DNA from: Ignavibacteria bacterium UBA7675
GTDB lineage: Bacteria; Bacteroidota; Ignavibacteria; Kapaibacteriales; UB7675
Reading direction: 5' to 3'
Length of the DNA: 41,359 bases
NCBI GenBank assembly: GCA_002483085.1
Contig: DLHF01000020.1
Span: 1-41,359, forward strand
The translations under genes and the position numbers were made by a program. This document shows, piece by piece, positions 8,317 through 16,566 of this stretch. Positions within the stretch are counted from its first letter, which is position 1. Each line of letters starts with the position of its first letter. The notes under the pieces were generated by a model. The model was given only the letters and a program-made list of their open reading frames with translations. It did no database searches and was not told the origin of the DNA.

Positions 8317-8760
8317 TTAATGCTGGTTCTTGTCTGCGTGCTCTCTGTCCTGCTCCATAGGATGCGCGAAGTATTTGACTGCCGCTATACTGAAGGGCAC
8401 ATATGTAAGCAGCGAAATAAACGATACCTCTCCGATGGCAAAATACGCGAAGACTGCCGCCGCTGCCATGAGCACGACTCCTATGCTACCAATGGATTCC
8501 GCCGCCGGGCGCGAAGATGTAATAGCAAATACAAGAGTAGAGAATCCTGCTGTTTCCGCGAGAAGAGCTCCCCATGCAGCCCATGGCTCAAAGCCTGTCG
8601 CAGGAAAATCATGCGTACCTATAAACATCCATGCTATTGGCGCAAATAAGCCCATTGGCACAATGCCATGCCCAGCCATTGGCGTACAGAACTGGAACAG
8701 AATAAAGGCCCATATAAGCCAGCGTTTTCTGGTATAGGATATGGAGCGCCGTTCAGCCAT
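8317..8760 (-). CDS. Small integral membrane protein, unknown function
   Basis: A 147-residue protein with about four hydrophobic segments, including WLIWAFILFQFCTPM, a central MGLFAPIAWMFIG and paired C-terminal helices around GVVLMAAAAVFAYFAIGEV. A basic N-terminus (ERRSISYTRKR) and a charged C-terminal tail (EQDREHADKNQH) suggest both ends face the cytoplasm. I do not recognise the family. I took the ATG at 8760; an upstream GTG at 8790 adds ten residues without obvious reason. It is divergent from rplS. Confidence 0.65.
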   Translation of the reverse strand: MAERRSISYTRKRWLIWAFILFQFCTPMAGHGIVPMGLFAPIAWMFIGTHDFPATGFEPWAAWGALLAETAGFSTLVFAITSSRPAAESIGSIGVVLMAAAAVFAYFAIGEVSFISLLTYVPFSIAAVKYFAHPMEQDREHADKNQH

Positions 8761-8851
8761 ACAAACTACCAATGCGTTTGAAAACTCCACCCGATTCGCA
8801 AGTTACAAAACTTCGCGCTTCACCTCCGATAATGCACAATGGGTTCATACT

Positions 8852-8874
8852 TTTTCCACAAATATTGTTGATAA
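8852..8874. promoter_or_regulatory. Pair of convergent DnaA-box-like sequences upstream of rplS
   Basis: TTTTCCACA (8852-8860, plus strand) fits the relaxed DnaA box TTWTNCACA. TGTTGATAA (8866-8874) is one mismatch from the complement of the strict box TTATCCACA. They sit 5 bp apart in AT-rich DNA about 75 bp before the rplS start. Chance is quite possible for two 9-mers. Confidence 0.25.
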
Positions 8875-8946
8875 CGTAAAAATTTATTTGCACGAAAGGC
8901 TAATGATTACTATTTTTGAAGTCTTCATTTTTCCAGGGCAATACAC

Positions 8947-9327
8947 ATGAAAGAATTAGCACTCATCGATACGATGGCTATCGCGCAGTCGGCTGACATG
9001 CGCAAAGCCAAAAACAACGACCAGCCAGTGGAGATTCCCGATTTCCGCCCAGGCGATACAGTTAGCGTCGCTGTCCGCGTGATCGAAGGCGACAAAGAGC
9101 GTGTCCAGAATTTCCAGGGCGTTGTTATTGCCCGTCGTGGTAGCGGTGTCAGCGAGACATTCCGCGTTCGTAAAATTTCTAATGGTGTTGGTGTTGAGCG
9201 TATTTTTCCGCTTCACTCGCCCATTATTCAGAATATTACGATTGTTGGCAAAGGATCGGTTCGCCGTGCGAAACTGTACTACCTGCGCGGTATGACCGAA
9301 AAACAAATGCGCCACAAAATCTCCTGA
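8947..9327 (+). CDS. rplS: 50S ribosomal protein L19
   Basis: A 126-residue ribosomal protein L19, located at the 30S-50S interface. Diagnostic features are FRPGDTVSVAVRVIEGDKER, then the QNFQGVVIARRG segment, SETFRVRKISNGVGVERIFP, and the C-terminal RRAKLYYLRG. The N-terminus is a few residues longer than usual because of an added ALIDTMAIAQSADMRKAK helix. L19 is often next to rpsP, rimM and trmD; none of them is here. It is followed at once by a strong terminator, so it appears to be transcribed alone. Confidence 0.97.
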   Translation: MKELALIDTMAIAQSADMRKAKNNDQPVEIPDFRPGDTVSVAVRVIEGDKERVQNFQGVVIARRGSGVSETFRVRKISNGVGVERIFPLHSPIIQNITIVGKGSVRRAKLYYLRGMTEKQMRHKIS

Positions 9328-9347
9328 TAAGCGCAGAAAATTTGCAG

Positions 9348-9379
9348 AAAAGGCGGGTTGGATAGCAATCTGCCTTTTT
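9348..9379 (+). terminator. Rho-independent terminator after rplS
   Basis: AAAAGGCGGGTTG (9348-9360) pairs with CAATCTGCCTTTT (9366-9378) to give a 13-bp stem with two G-U pairs and a 5-nt loop (GATAG), ending in a run of five T residues. It starts 21 bases after the rplS stop codon. The A-tract on the other arm makes it potentially bidirectional. Confidence 0.9.
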
Positions 9380-9471
9380 GCATTTTAAACCACCGCACAT
9401 TGGCCGTGCATTGTTGCACATCAGCAACTATGGTCGGATGGTGTTCACATTCGTTTTTCAGGATATACCCC

Positions 9472-10089
9472 ATGTATCGCTTTGCCGTGATTCTTGCTCT
9501 CGCTGCCGCCTGCTTTGCTCCAACCGCCTTTGCCCAGGGAATGAACAACAACTACCCGATAGACTCGACCGACGTGCAAAATGCCTTGTCGATGCTCGGG
9601 CTCGAAGTATATAAGTTTCCTGTGCGCGCTCCTGCCGATTCTTCTGTGTTTCTGAATTATATCGTAGAAGTGTACGAAGACGGCGAATTGGTGAAGACCA
9701 TTAATCAACGCGAATCGTGGAAAAAGACACCAAAGGAATATGTTCGCATGTTTGCCGAAGCTGCGCAGCTTTCCGACAGCAATAGATTCTTGCGCGTGTA
9801 CTGGCACACCCGTGCTCCCGGCGATGTTGCTGTGCGATTAGCCTACGAAAGCGGAGCTACGAACTACACCTTTGAGTTCGACGCCGAGAAATTCGGCCTT
9901 GCCCAGTGTCGCGCCATGAACTGGACTACCTCGCAGATTACAGAAAAGAAGCCAGTATCGGTGTATTACTCTGCTTACAAGGACAAGGAAGCTATTAGCT
10001 GCCCCGGCAGCGCACCCGTAGAAGCAATTGTGCAGCGCTATGGCCACGTGATTGTGGTGTATGTAGAGGCTTCGAGTATGCCCGAATAA
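9472..10089 (+). CDS. Secreted protein of unknown function
   Basis: A 205-residue exported protein. The signal peptide covers residues 1-21 and ends in AFAQ. The mature protein begins with a short acidic linker, then beta-rich sequence (FLNYIVEVYEDGELVKTIN, LRVYWHTRAPGDVAVRLAY, ATNYTFEFDAEKF). Two cysteines (LAQCRAMNW and AISCPGSAP) could form a disulfide in the periplasm. No catalytic motif is seen and I do not recognise a family. I used the ATG at 9472 because it starts the signal peptide; the upstream extension crosses the rplS terminator region. Confidence 0.75.
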   Translation: MYRFAVILALAAACFAPTAFAQGMNNNYPIDSTDVQNALSMLGLEVYKFPVRAPADSSVFLNYIVEVYEDGELVKTINQRESWKKTPKEYVRMFAEAAQLSDSNRFLRVYWHTRAPGDVAVRLAYESGATNYTFEFDAEKFGLAQCRAMNWTTSQITEKKPVSVYYSAYKDKEAISCPGSAPVEAIVQRYGHVIVVYVEASSMPE

Positions 10090-10200
10090 GAGCCGAAATT
10101 CCCGTTGATTCCTCTTCGTCCGTTTCCGCTTTCTACACAGCTTTTTCCGTGTGCTGCAATCGCGTATATTGGACGCTCGTTTACACGTGGTGTGCAGTCG

Positions 10201-10380
10201 CAGCCGTCTTCGGCCTTGTGTTGGGTCGCTGCACCGCGCAGCACAGCCGCCGCGTGGTTGTTCGCCCCCTTTCGCTTTTGCTGATCTTCAAACCAGCGCG
10301 CTCCGCTCGGCCATCCGAAAAGCGGGTGTGCTGCGCGGTGCAGCGACGAGGCGAGCGACGCAGCGACGCCCGTGCCCCAC
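10201..10380 (+). repeat. Dispersed GC-rich intergenic repeat, copy D, with 24-bp inverted repeat
   Basis: The left end has the CGTCTTCGGCCTTG block, the core TGCACCGCGC at 10230-10239, then AGCCGCCGCGTGGTTGTTCG. The right end carries GCAGCGACGCCCGTGCCCC, as in copies C and E. The arm at 10225-10248 is complementary to 10324-10347 at 23 of 24 positions, so the element could fold into a long hairpin with a 75-bp loop. It occupies the centre of a 357-bp gap before the AddB-like gene. Confidence 0.85.
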
Positions 10381-10446
10381 AGCTTCCTCGACGTACACGT
10401 TGCGGACAAGTCTGGGGCATATTCTCTTCATCTTACGGTATTTACT

Positions 10447-13400
10447 GTGTACGTACTTCACAATAGCGTGAACTTTTCAGCGCCGCTCGGGGAAGATTTC
10501 GAGACGGTGCTCGGTCGTTCCATCGAGCAAGGCAGTTTCGATGATGTCGTATTTGTCGTGCCTACCGGACGCCGCCTGCGCCTGATGACGCGCACGGCAG
10601 TGAGCAGCCTGTGCCGCAAGAGTGGTCGCCCCGCAGGTAAACTTCCTTTCTATACGCTCGAAAGCCTTGTGCGCTACTGTGCGCATGAACTGATGGGAGC
10701 TAAAAGCCCGCGCCTTATCTCCGATGCCTACCGCCTTGTGCTTATGGAGGAAGCTGCTGAAAAAGCGGATCTCGCGTTTTTTCGCGGTGGTCGCGACGCG
10801 CTTTCCCCGGCTTCGCTGGAGCGCCTTAGCAATGTGATCTATGGTCTGAAGGAGGATGGTGTTACGCCTGCTTCCCTGCGCGACGACGTGCGGCGTGCCC
10901 AGGCTGGGGAAATCGAAGAAGACCTCGACGCCTCGCGCCTTGCCGATATTGCCTCGCTGTACGAGAACTACGAAGCATTGCTCGGCTCTACTCTTGCGGA
11001 TTATCCGCGCCTGCTGAACATCGTATCGCAAATCCTGCGCGGCGAGCGCGACCCGCTCACACACGAAGCTATTGTCATATCGGACAACCATCCTCTATCT
11101 ATTGGAGAGCGCTGGGAACGCCTGTTTCCCGGCAAAACAGCCATGCTTCTGGATGGCTTTAGCGAGTTCAAAAAGCCGGAACAAGAATTTCTCCGCCTGC
11201 TGTTGCCTGCTCCGTTGCACGTGCGCATTTACCTCGATTATTCCTCGGGCAACGGCCCGCTCTTTGCCAACTTTGATGAAACAGTGGATAGCTTGCGCGC
11301 AGCAGGCTATCGGAAATACGCGCCAGAGGAAGCCATGGCAGAGCTTGTTGGCTATCAGAAGCACAGGCACCAGCCGCTTGTTTCGTATCTGCGACGCTGG
11401 CTGTTCAATACGGAGCAGAACATCCGGCACGAAGGCTTTGGGGATATGGTGCAGGTGATCGGCGCGGAAAGCCGTGTAGACGAAACGCGCTCCATTGCGA
11501 AATTGGTAAAACATCTCACGCTGAACGAGCACATACCAGCCGCTGAAATCGCCGTTGTGATGCGCCAGCCTGCGAAATATTCTACACTGTTCCGCGAGAT
11601 GTTTGCGCTGTACGACATTCCCGTGAACATTACCGACCGCTACGCGCTGGAGAAATCGCCAGTGGCAATTGCCGTGTTTGCCGTGCTCGATACTGTGCTG
11701 CTGGGATTCCGCCGTGGCGATGTTCACCGCGCTTTGCAAAGCCCGTATATTCGCTGTACGCGCACCGAGCTCGGGCAAGAGCTTGCTTTGGACGCCGCTA
11801 ATATGTACGAAATTGCAGCGCGGCTGCGCATTGCCGGTGGCGACAGGTTTGGGGGCGCCGATGGTTGGTTTCGGCGTTTTGACAAGCGGTTGGAGTACCT
11901 ACGGCGCAGGTTGTCGATTATCGAAAACGACAAATCATCCGACGCCGACGAGCTACGCGAGTTCCAGCGCGAGCTTCAGTCGATTGAGCGTGCGCGCAAG
12001 GACTTCGAGGCGCTAGTGCATCTGCTGCCGCGCCCGGCGCTTCTCACGCCTACAGAGTTTGCTTCGGTGGTAAGCGAGCAGATTCTGGGACGGCTGCAAG
12101 TGCGGGAGCGCATTGTAGAGTTTCACAGCAATGCACGCCACCAAGATAGTGCTTCGGGCATTGCCTATGTGCAGCTACAAGAAGAAGTAGAAAAAGACGC
12201 ACGGGCGCTTTCGTCGTTGCTCCGGCTGATAGAAGAACTCGCCTTTGTCTACGAAGATCGTTTTCCGGGCAAAAAACGTCCGCTGCAAGAATACGTGGAC
12301 AGGTTGCGCACTGCTGTGCGAGCACAGCGGTATTCGCCGCGCGAGAAGGCGGGCTACGGCGTTACCATCACTTCCATCGAGCAGATAAGAAACATTCCCT
12401 ATCGCGTTACGATTCTGTGCGGTGCCATCGACAGCGAATTTCCCGCCGCGTATGTGCCTGAGTCGTTTCTCGGCAAAGAACTGCCCGACAGCGAAGACCG
12501 CTTTTTGAAGCGAGAACGTCTGCAATTTTACCAAGCGATAACGAACAATCCCCGCGCTTTCGATGAAGGTCTGAAAAAAGTATATGTCACTTATCCACTG
12601 TACCGTGGCAGCGAAGAAATTGTACGCTCATCATTTGTTGATGCTTTGCTCAAAGTAGCTCCGCTGCGCGAAGCCGGATGCGAACTCAACCTTGTAGAAC
12701 TCCGCAAAATGCGATTGCATGCCCCTGCCGAAAGCGACGACCGGATGGGGCGTGTGCTGTGGGCCGAATCGCTTGGCAACAACGAAGAGCTGATGAGCGC
12801 TGCCGGGCGCTACTTGGTGCGCAGCCGCACGCTCTCTGCCGCCCACGGTCCTTTTGCAGATGCACGCGCGCAGCTCAGCGACGAATTTACGCGGATGGAG
12901 CTCTTCCTCGCCCTGAAGCAGGACGCCGAGTACGATCCCGGAAGCGTGCGGGTGGAGGCCAATGGGCTTACACCACAGGCTGAAGCTAGTTTGCGCCGAT
13001 ACGGTGGAAAGCCGTATTCGGTGACCGATCTGGAACAGTATAAAAAATGTCCTTATCGCTACTTTGTATCGCGTGTGCTGATGCTGCGCGAAAAAGAAGA
13101 ATACGATACATCGCTCTCGCCATTAGAGCAGGGAAACATTCTCCACCGCATTCTGTACCGATTCTATCGGGAGCTACAGGATGAGGCTTTGCGTATGGGC
13201 AGTTCGGCTGTGGCGGTGCCGGGCGATACGCGCCTGCCTTCGGCCATACCTGTGCAGCTCGATCCCGACGAAGAAGAGCGTTATCGCGAGTTGCTGCTTG
13301 GCATTGCCCGCGATGAGATCGAGCACGTGCAGTTCGACCACGTATTTTTCGACCTCGACAGCGAACGGCTGCTCGGTGTTGAGGGCAAGCCCGGTAAACT

Positions 13401-14046
13401 CGAACTCTGGCTGCGCGAAGAGCTGCGGCGAGTGCGCGAAGGCTGGAGCTATGCCCCTGTTCTATTCGAGTTTGGCTTTGGAAGTACGTCGCCAGATGGG
13501 CGGGTAGAGCTGCCCGCTGTAAAGCTGGCCGATGGTGTGCTGCTGCGCGGGAAAATAGACCGTATCGAAATAGGAATAGATGGCGATACCGATTTCCTGA
13601 TCGGCGACTATAAGACAGGGCGGCTTGCCAACCTGCCGGGCAATGCCAATATCCGTCGTGGGGAATCGCTCCAAATGCCGCTGTACGCCGCCGCCGCCCG
13701 GCAACTGCTGCGGGAACACTATGGCATAGAAACCGATATGGCTGGCGCTGTGTACTACTCGCTGGCGCCAGAGCGCAACCAGCGCGGCGAGGCCGAGTCG
13801 CACAGGTTTGTCATGCTGCCCAAAGAGCATCCGCTGGGTGTGGCTCGAAAAAGCCGCACGTCGGAAGTCGTAGCGAGCGACGACGCAAAACAGGAGATGA
13901 TCGACAAGGCTGTGGGGTCTGCACAGCAGTCTATTCGCTCTATCGCCGATGGGCAGTTCAGCGTAAAGCCGCTCGACCGCCGCACCACCTGTAGCTTCTG
14001 TTCCTACGGCGCCGTGTGCCGCGTAAAGGAAACTCTGCCCGAATAG
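10447..14046 (+). CDS. AddB/RexB-like PD-(D/E)XK nuclease with 4Fe-4S cluster motif
   Basis: A protein of about 1,199 residues resembling the B subunit of AddAB-type helicase-nucleases, which process double-strand breaks for recombination. The nuclease domain is C-terminal: Asp1038 (GKIDRIEI), Asp1054 and Lys1056 (GDYKTG). Four cysteines in the AddB pattern, Cys868 (KKCPYRYF), Cys1182, Cys1185 and Cys1191 (CSFCSYGAVC), should hold a 4Fe-4S cluster around that domain. No Walker A motif is present at the N-terminus (VVPTGRRLRL instead), as in Bacteroidota homologues, so the subunit itself is probably not an ATPase. The helicase partner addA is not adjacent. I chose the GTG at 10447 because the ATG at 10372 lies inside repeat copy D; the start remains uncertain. 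Confidence 0.85.
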   Translation: MYVLHNSVNFSAPLGEDFETVLGRSIEQGSFDDVVFVVPTGRRLRLMTRTAVSSLCRKSGRPAGKLPFYTLESLVRYCAHELMGAKSPRLISDAYRLVLMEEAAEKADLAFFRGGRDALSPASLERLSNVIYGLKEDGVTPASLRDDVRRAQAGEIEEDLDASRLADIASLYENYEALLGSTLADYPRLLNIVSQILRGERDPLTHEAIVISDNHPLSIGERWERLFPGKTAMLLDGFSEFKKPEQEFLRLLLPAPLHVRIYLDYSSGNGPLFANFDETVDSLRAAGYRKYAPEEAMAELVGYQKHRHQPLVSYLRRWLFNTEQNIRHEGFGDMVQVIGAESRVDETRSIAKLVKHLTLNEHIPAAEIAVVMRQPAKYSTLFREMFALYDIPVNITDRYALEKSPVAIAVFAVLDTVLLGFRRGDVHRALQSPYIRCTRTELGQELALDAANMYEIAARLRIAGGDRFGGADGWFRRFDKRLEYLRRRLSIIENDKSSDADELREFQRELQSIERARKDFEALVHLLPRPALLTPTEFASVVSEQILGRLQVRERIVEFHSNARHQDSASGIAYVQLQEEVEKDARALSSLLRLIEELAFVYEDRFPGKKRPLQEYVDRLRTAVRAQRYSPREKAGYGVTITSIEQIRNIPYRVTILCGAIDSEFPAAYVPESFLGKELPDSEDRFLKRERLQFYQAITNNPRAFDEGLKKVYVTYPLYRGSEEIVRSSFVDALLKVAPLREAGCELNLVELRKMRLHAPAESDDRMGRVLWAESLGNNEELMSAAGRYLVRSRTLSAAHGPFADARAQLSDEFTRMELFLALKQDAEYDPGSVRVEANGLTPQAEASLRRYGGKPYSVTDLEQYKKCPYRYFVSRVLMLREKEEYDTSLSPLEQGNILHRILYRFYRELQDEALRMGSSAVAVPGDTRLPSAIPVQLDPDEEERYRELLLGIARDEIEHVQFDHVFFDLDSERLLGVEGKPGKLELWLREELRRVREGWSYAPVLFEFGFGSTSPDGRVELPAVKLADGVLLRGKIDRIEIGIDGDTDFLIGDYKTGRLANLPGNANIRRGESLQMPLYAAAARQLLREHYGIETDMAGAVYYSLAPERNQRGEAESHRFVMLPKEHPLGVARKSRTSEVVASDDAKQEMIDKAVGSAQQSIRSIADGQFSVKPLDRRTTCSFCSYGAVCRVKETLPE

Positions 14047-14065
14047 CGCGTGGGTGCGCCTCTCT

Positions 14066-14782
14066 CTACTGATCTATATCAATACACAGACGGGGCGGGT
14101 CGTTGAGCTCAATTATTCTGAACTTGTGCGGCGATGCCACGCCTATGACATAGGTCAGCGTACCTTCAAAATCGCATGTGCGCTCCACTTCGCGCATCAC
14201 CGGATATCCAAACTTATATTCTTTGCGGGCTACTGTTGGCTTGCCCTTGTCGTTGTGGGCGCGAGCAGGCGTAAATGCTACTTCTATCCAGCCCGTTCCT
14301 TCGATAGTCGCGGGGTCGCCACTGCCGCACTGCTGTGGCTGGGGTATGTACTCGATGCGATAGCCGGGTCCCAGTTCGCCGTCGAATTCAAACGTAATGC
14401 GGTCGTAGAATTCGTGCTGGGCGCTGCGCACGTCGCGAAGGGTCGACATGAGCAACCGTGGCGAGGCTTCCTTGCTGAATGTTCCTTTCATGCCGAGAAA
14501 ATGCCCCGGAGCAGTATCGCCTTTTTCCTCTGGTGCCGGGCCTTTTTGTACAATCCTCTCCGGCTCGCGTGTGCGGCTTGGCGCTACGACCGTATCGAGC
14601 TGGGCTGGTTGTTCAGGCTGCTCCTTGGGTGCGGCAGGTGTGTTGTCGTTATCCGGCGGCGGGGCAGGAGCCTGTACCTGTGCCGTTGTGTCCGGCTGTT
14701 CGATTGGTTTGTCGGTATCGTGCGAGCACGAGCTACACAGCACAAGAACCGCAGATGTGTACAAAAGCGAGCGATAGAGCAT
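14066..14782 (-). CDS. AMIN-like domain lipoprotein
   Basis: A 238-residue probable lipoprotein. Signal residues 1-18 end at Cys19 (VLVLCSSC), followed by a long Pro/Gln/Ala-rich linker to about residue 90. The C-terminal domain has the full set of AMIN-like signatures: HEFYDRITFEFDGELGPGYR, then GTGWIEVAFTPARAHND, ERTCDFEGTLTYVIGV, and FRIIELNDPPRLCIDI at the very end. AMIN-like domains are thought to bind the cell envelope and are best known to me from actinobacteria. Start at ATG 14782 gives the signal peptide; the frame stays open further upstream through repeat copy E, which I take to be non-coding. It converges on the AddB-like gene with a 19-bp gap. Confidence 0.85.
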   Translation of the reverse strand: MLYRSLLYTSAVLVLCSSCSHDTDKPIEQPDTTAQVQAPAPPPDNDNTPAAPKEQPEQPAQLDTVVAPSRTREPERIVQKGPAPEEKGDTAPGHFLGMKGTFSKEASPRLLMSTLRDVRSAQHEFYDRITFEFDGELGPGYRIEYIPQPQQCGSGDPATIEGTGWIEVAFTPARAHNDKGKPTVARKEYKFGYPVMREVERTCDFEGTLTYVIGVASPHKFRIIELNDPPRLCIDIDQ

Positions 14783-14910
14783 ATGTGGATATTCCTTAAT
14801 ACATTCAACAGAAGCCGCAATGTAGGAAAATGCCGCGAAACAGGGAATGCAATTACCATGCTTTCGGCGTTGGTTCGTATCAGACCCCGCTGCTTCAGAG
14901 ATGTCAGATG

Positions 14911-15146
14911 AGCGCTTCGGCCTCTGCCCGTGCTTTTTGCCTCTGCACCGCGCGCACACACCGCCGCGTGGTTGCCCAGCCCCAACCGCAGGAGTTGGAG
15001 CAACCGGCTGTTGTCGGTGAGCTACTGGCATGCTGTGCCGAATACTGCCCACCTGCTGTAGGCGGCTGGCGGTCGAGCAAGCGAAAAAGCGGATGTGCGA
15101 CCGGCGACAGCGACCCGGCGGACGCCGCAGAGCTGCCCGTGCCACA
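14911..15146 (+). repeat. Dispersed GC-rich intergenic repeat, copy E
   Basis: Left block AGCGCTTCGGCCTCTGCC, core TGCACCGCGC at 14944-14953, then ACACCGCCGCGTGGTTGCCC. The middle holds GTAGGCGGCTGGCGGTCG, shared with copy F. The right end (about 15087-15146) has AAAAAGCGGATGTGCGACCG, GACAGCGACC and GCCCGTGCCACAC, matching copies C and D. It fills the 395-bp gap between two minus-strand genes; the rest of that gap shows nothing coding. Confidence 0.8.
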
Positions 15147-15177
15147 CAGAATCTCGATAGCTTCCAGCACACACCTG

Positions 15178-16548
15178 CTATGCAGAGAGCGCCACTTTCC
15201 GCCTGCGGATAAGTGCTTCTACGAGAAGAACCGCTATAGCAGCCGTCCACAGAAGATACTCAAGTGTATAGGCTTCCTTCCACTCCGAGCCGACATAGAT
15301 GGCATAAGTGAAGACCGAAGCGCTGGCAAACAGCGGGAGCCACCACCAGCCCACAACGCAATTGAGCAACAGCAAGGGCACAAAATACCAAATATGCACT
15401 TTGCCCGAGAGCAGCATTGCAACGGTAAGCACAAGCAGGCTGGTGCGAATAATCGCGTGCGGCGTGCGTGGCCGTGTGAGCAGCCCGCATACCAATACCG
15501 CAGCGGCGCGCAGTGCCGAGAGAACCGACGGAGCCACGAGCCACCAGTCGCGCACTCGTGCCAACTCCAGCACGTGCATCAGCGTATAGAGAGCGACACC
15601 ATTGAACTGCGACACATGCGAGTAGAAGCGTACAACGGCGAGGAACTGCGGCAAGGCATCTGGGTGCAGAAAAAAGGGAATGGACGGAATAAGGACGAGC
15701 GCCGCCGCCACACCAAAAAACAGATCGAAGCGGAGGCGCGTGCGAAGCAGAGGCAGCAACGCTACCACGGGCACAATTTTAAGAAGAAACAGCACTGCTG
15801 CCAGCGCACCGGCATACAGCGAGCGTCGCTTTACAACAGCGGTGGAGAAAGCAGGAGCTGCGGAGTACAGCGCCGCACACAGATACATCAGCCCGCCTAT
15901 CGGAGCCACAAGCAAGCCGTCGATATGAGCTTGCCCGGCGCATTCTATCACGGGCAGAGGAAGGAATAAATAGAGTGCGAGCCGCGCGACTGGCATGTGC
16001 AGAAGGCGCAGTGCGCGGTATGCGGCATAGGCGCCCAGCGCTTCGGCTGCGAGCAGAATGGCTTTCCACACAAAGTAGCCACCTAACCACGAATCGGTAA
16101 ACAACGAGCCTATGGCAACAGCGCCGCCGAACAACAGTTGTGCAAGAGGTGGATACAGCGTGGAAATATGCGTGTAGTCTACCAGATCGAACAGCGAACC
16201 ACGCAGATGCAGCAATACAGGCGATTCCGGCAAGTGGGCATAAGGATTGTAGCCGTGCACAAGCAGCCGCCCATCCCACAAATAGCGGTACACATCGTCC
16301 GATAGCCAAGGCATCATCGGCAGCGCCACGAGCCGAGGTATCAGAAACAGAGCGAACAGCAACTTTGGAGAGAGATGCGGATTGCCACGCAATGCGAATG
16401 CAAGAGCCAGACCAAGCACCGAGTGCAGCGACGACCACCACAGAAACACTTCTGTGGATGTGCGCACGGCGGGCAAGAGCGGATAGCAGAGGAACGCGAG
16501 GATGTAGACAGCCGTCCAGAACAGTACATTGCGATTCGCTGATTGCAC
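15178..16548 (-). CDS. GT-C fold membrane glycosyltransferase (GT87/mannosyltransferase-like)
   Basis: A 456-residue polytopic membrane protein with around ten to twelve hydrophobic helices. The first extracytoplasmic loop has LSDDVYRYLWDGR followed by GYNPYAH, the acidic motif of GT-C glycosyltransferases that use polyprenyl-phosphate sugars. A second loop carries HISTLYPPLAQL, also usual in this group. The C-terminus is a short basic tail (RRRKVALSA). The sugar and acceptor cannot be inferred. The start is a GTG at 16548, because the only in-frame stop upstream leaves no better start. It lies 18 bp after the small nuclease-like gene at the end of a tight minus-strand run, and may be co-transcribed with it by position only. 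Confidence 0.8.
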   Translation of the reverse strand: MQSANRNVLFWTAVYILAFLCYPLLPAVRTSTEVFLWWSSLHSVLGLALAFALRGNPHLSPKLLFALFLIPRLVALPMMPWLSDDVYRYLWDGRLLVHGYNPYAHLPESPVLLHLRGSLFDLVDYTHISTLYPPLAQLLFGGAVAIGSLFTDSWLGGYFVWKAILLAAEALGAYAAYRALRLLHMPVARLALYLFLPLPVIECAGQAHIDGLLVAPIGGLMYLCAALYSAAPAFSTAVVKRRSLYAGALAAVLFLLKIVPVVALLPLLRTRLRFDLFFGVAAALVLIPSIPFFLHPDALPQFLAVVRFYSHVSQFNGVALYTLMHVLELARVRDWWLVAPSVLSALRAAAVLVCGLLTRPRTPHAIIRTSLLVLTVAMLLSGKVHIWYFVPLLLLNCVVGWWWLPLFASASVFTYAIYVGSEWKEAYTLEYLLWTAAIAVLLVEALIRRRKVALSA

Positions 16549-16566
16549 AATAGGTCTTGATAGATG

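Noticed and set aside
14783..15250. N-terminal extension of the AMIN-like lipoprotein frame through repeat copy E
   Set aside because: The ATG at 14782 gives a signal peptide with a lipobox-like site; the upstream frame only reads the repeat.
14830..15969. Long plus-strand open frame across repeat copy E into the glycosyltransferase gene
   Set aside because: It is antisense to the GT-C gene, rich in Arg/Gln/His as expected for a shadow frame, and has no recognisable domain.
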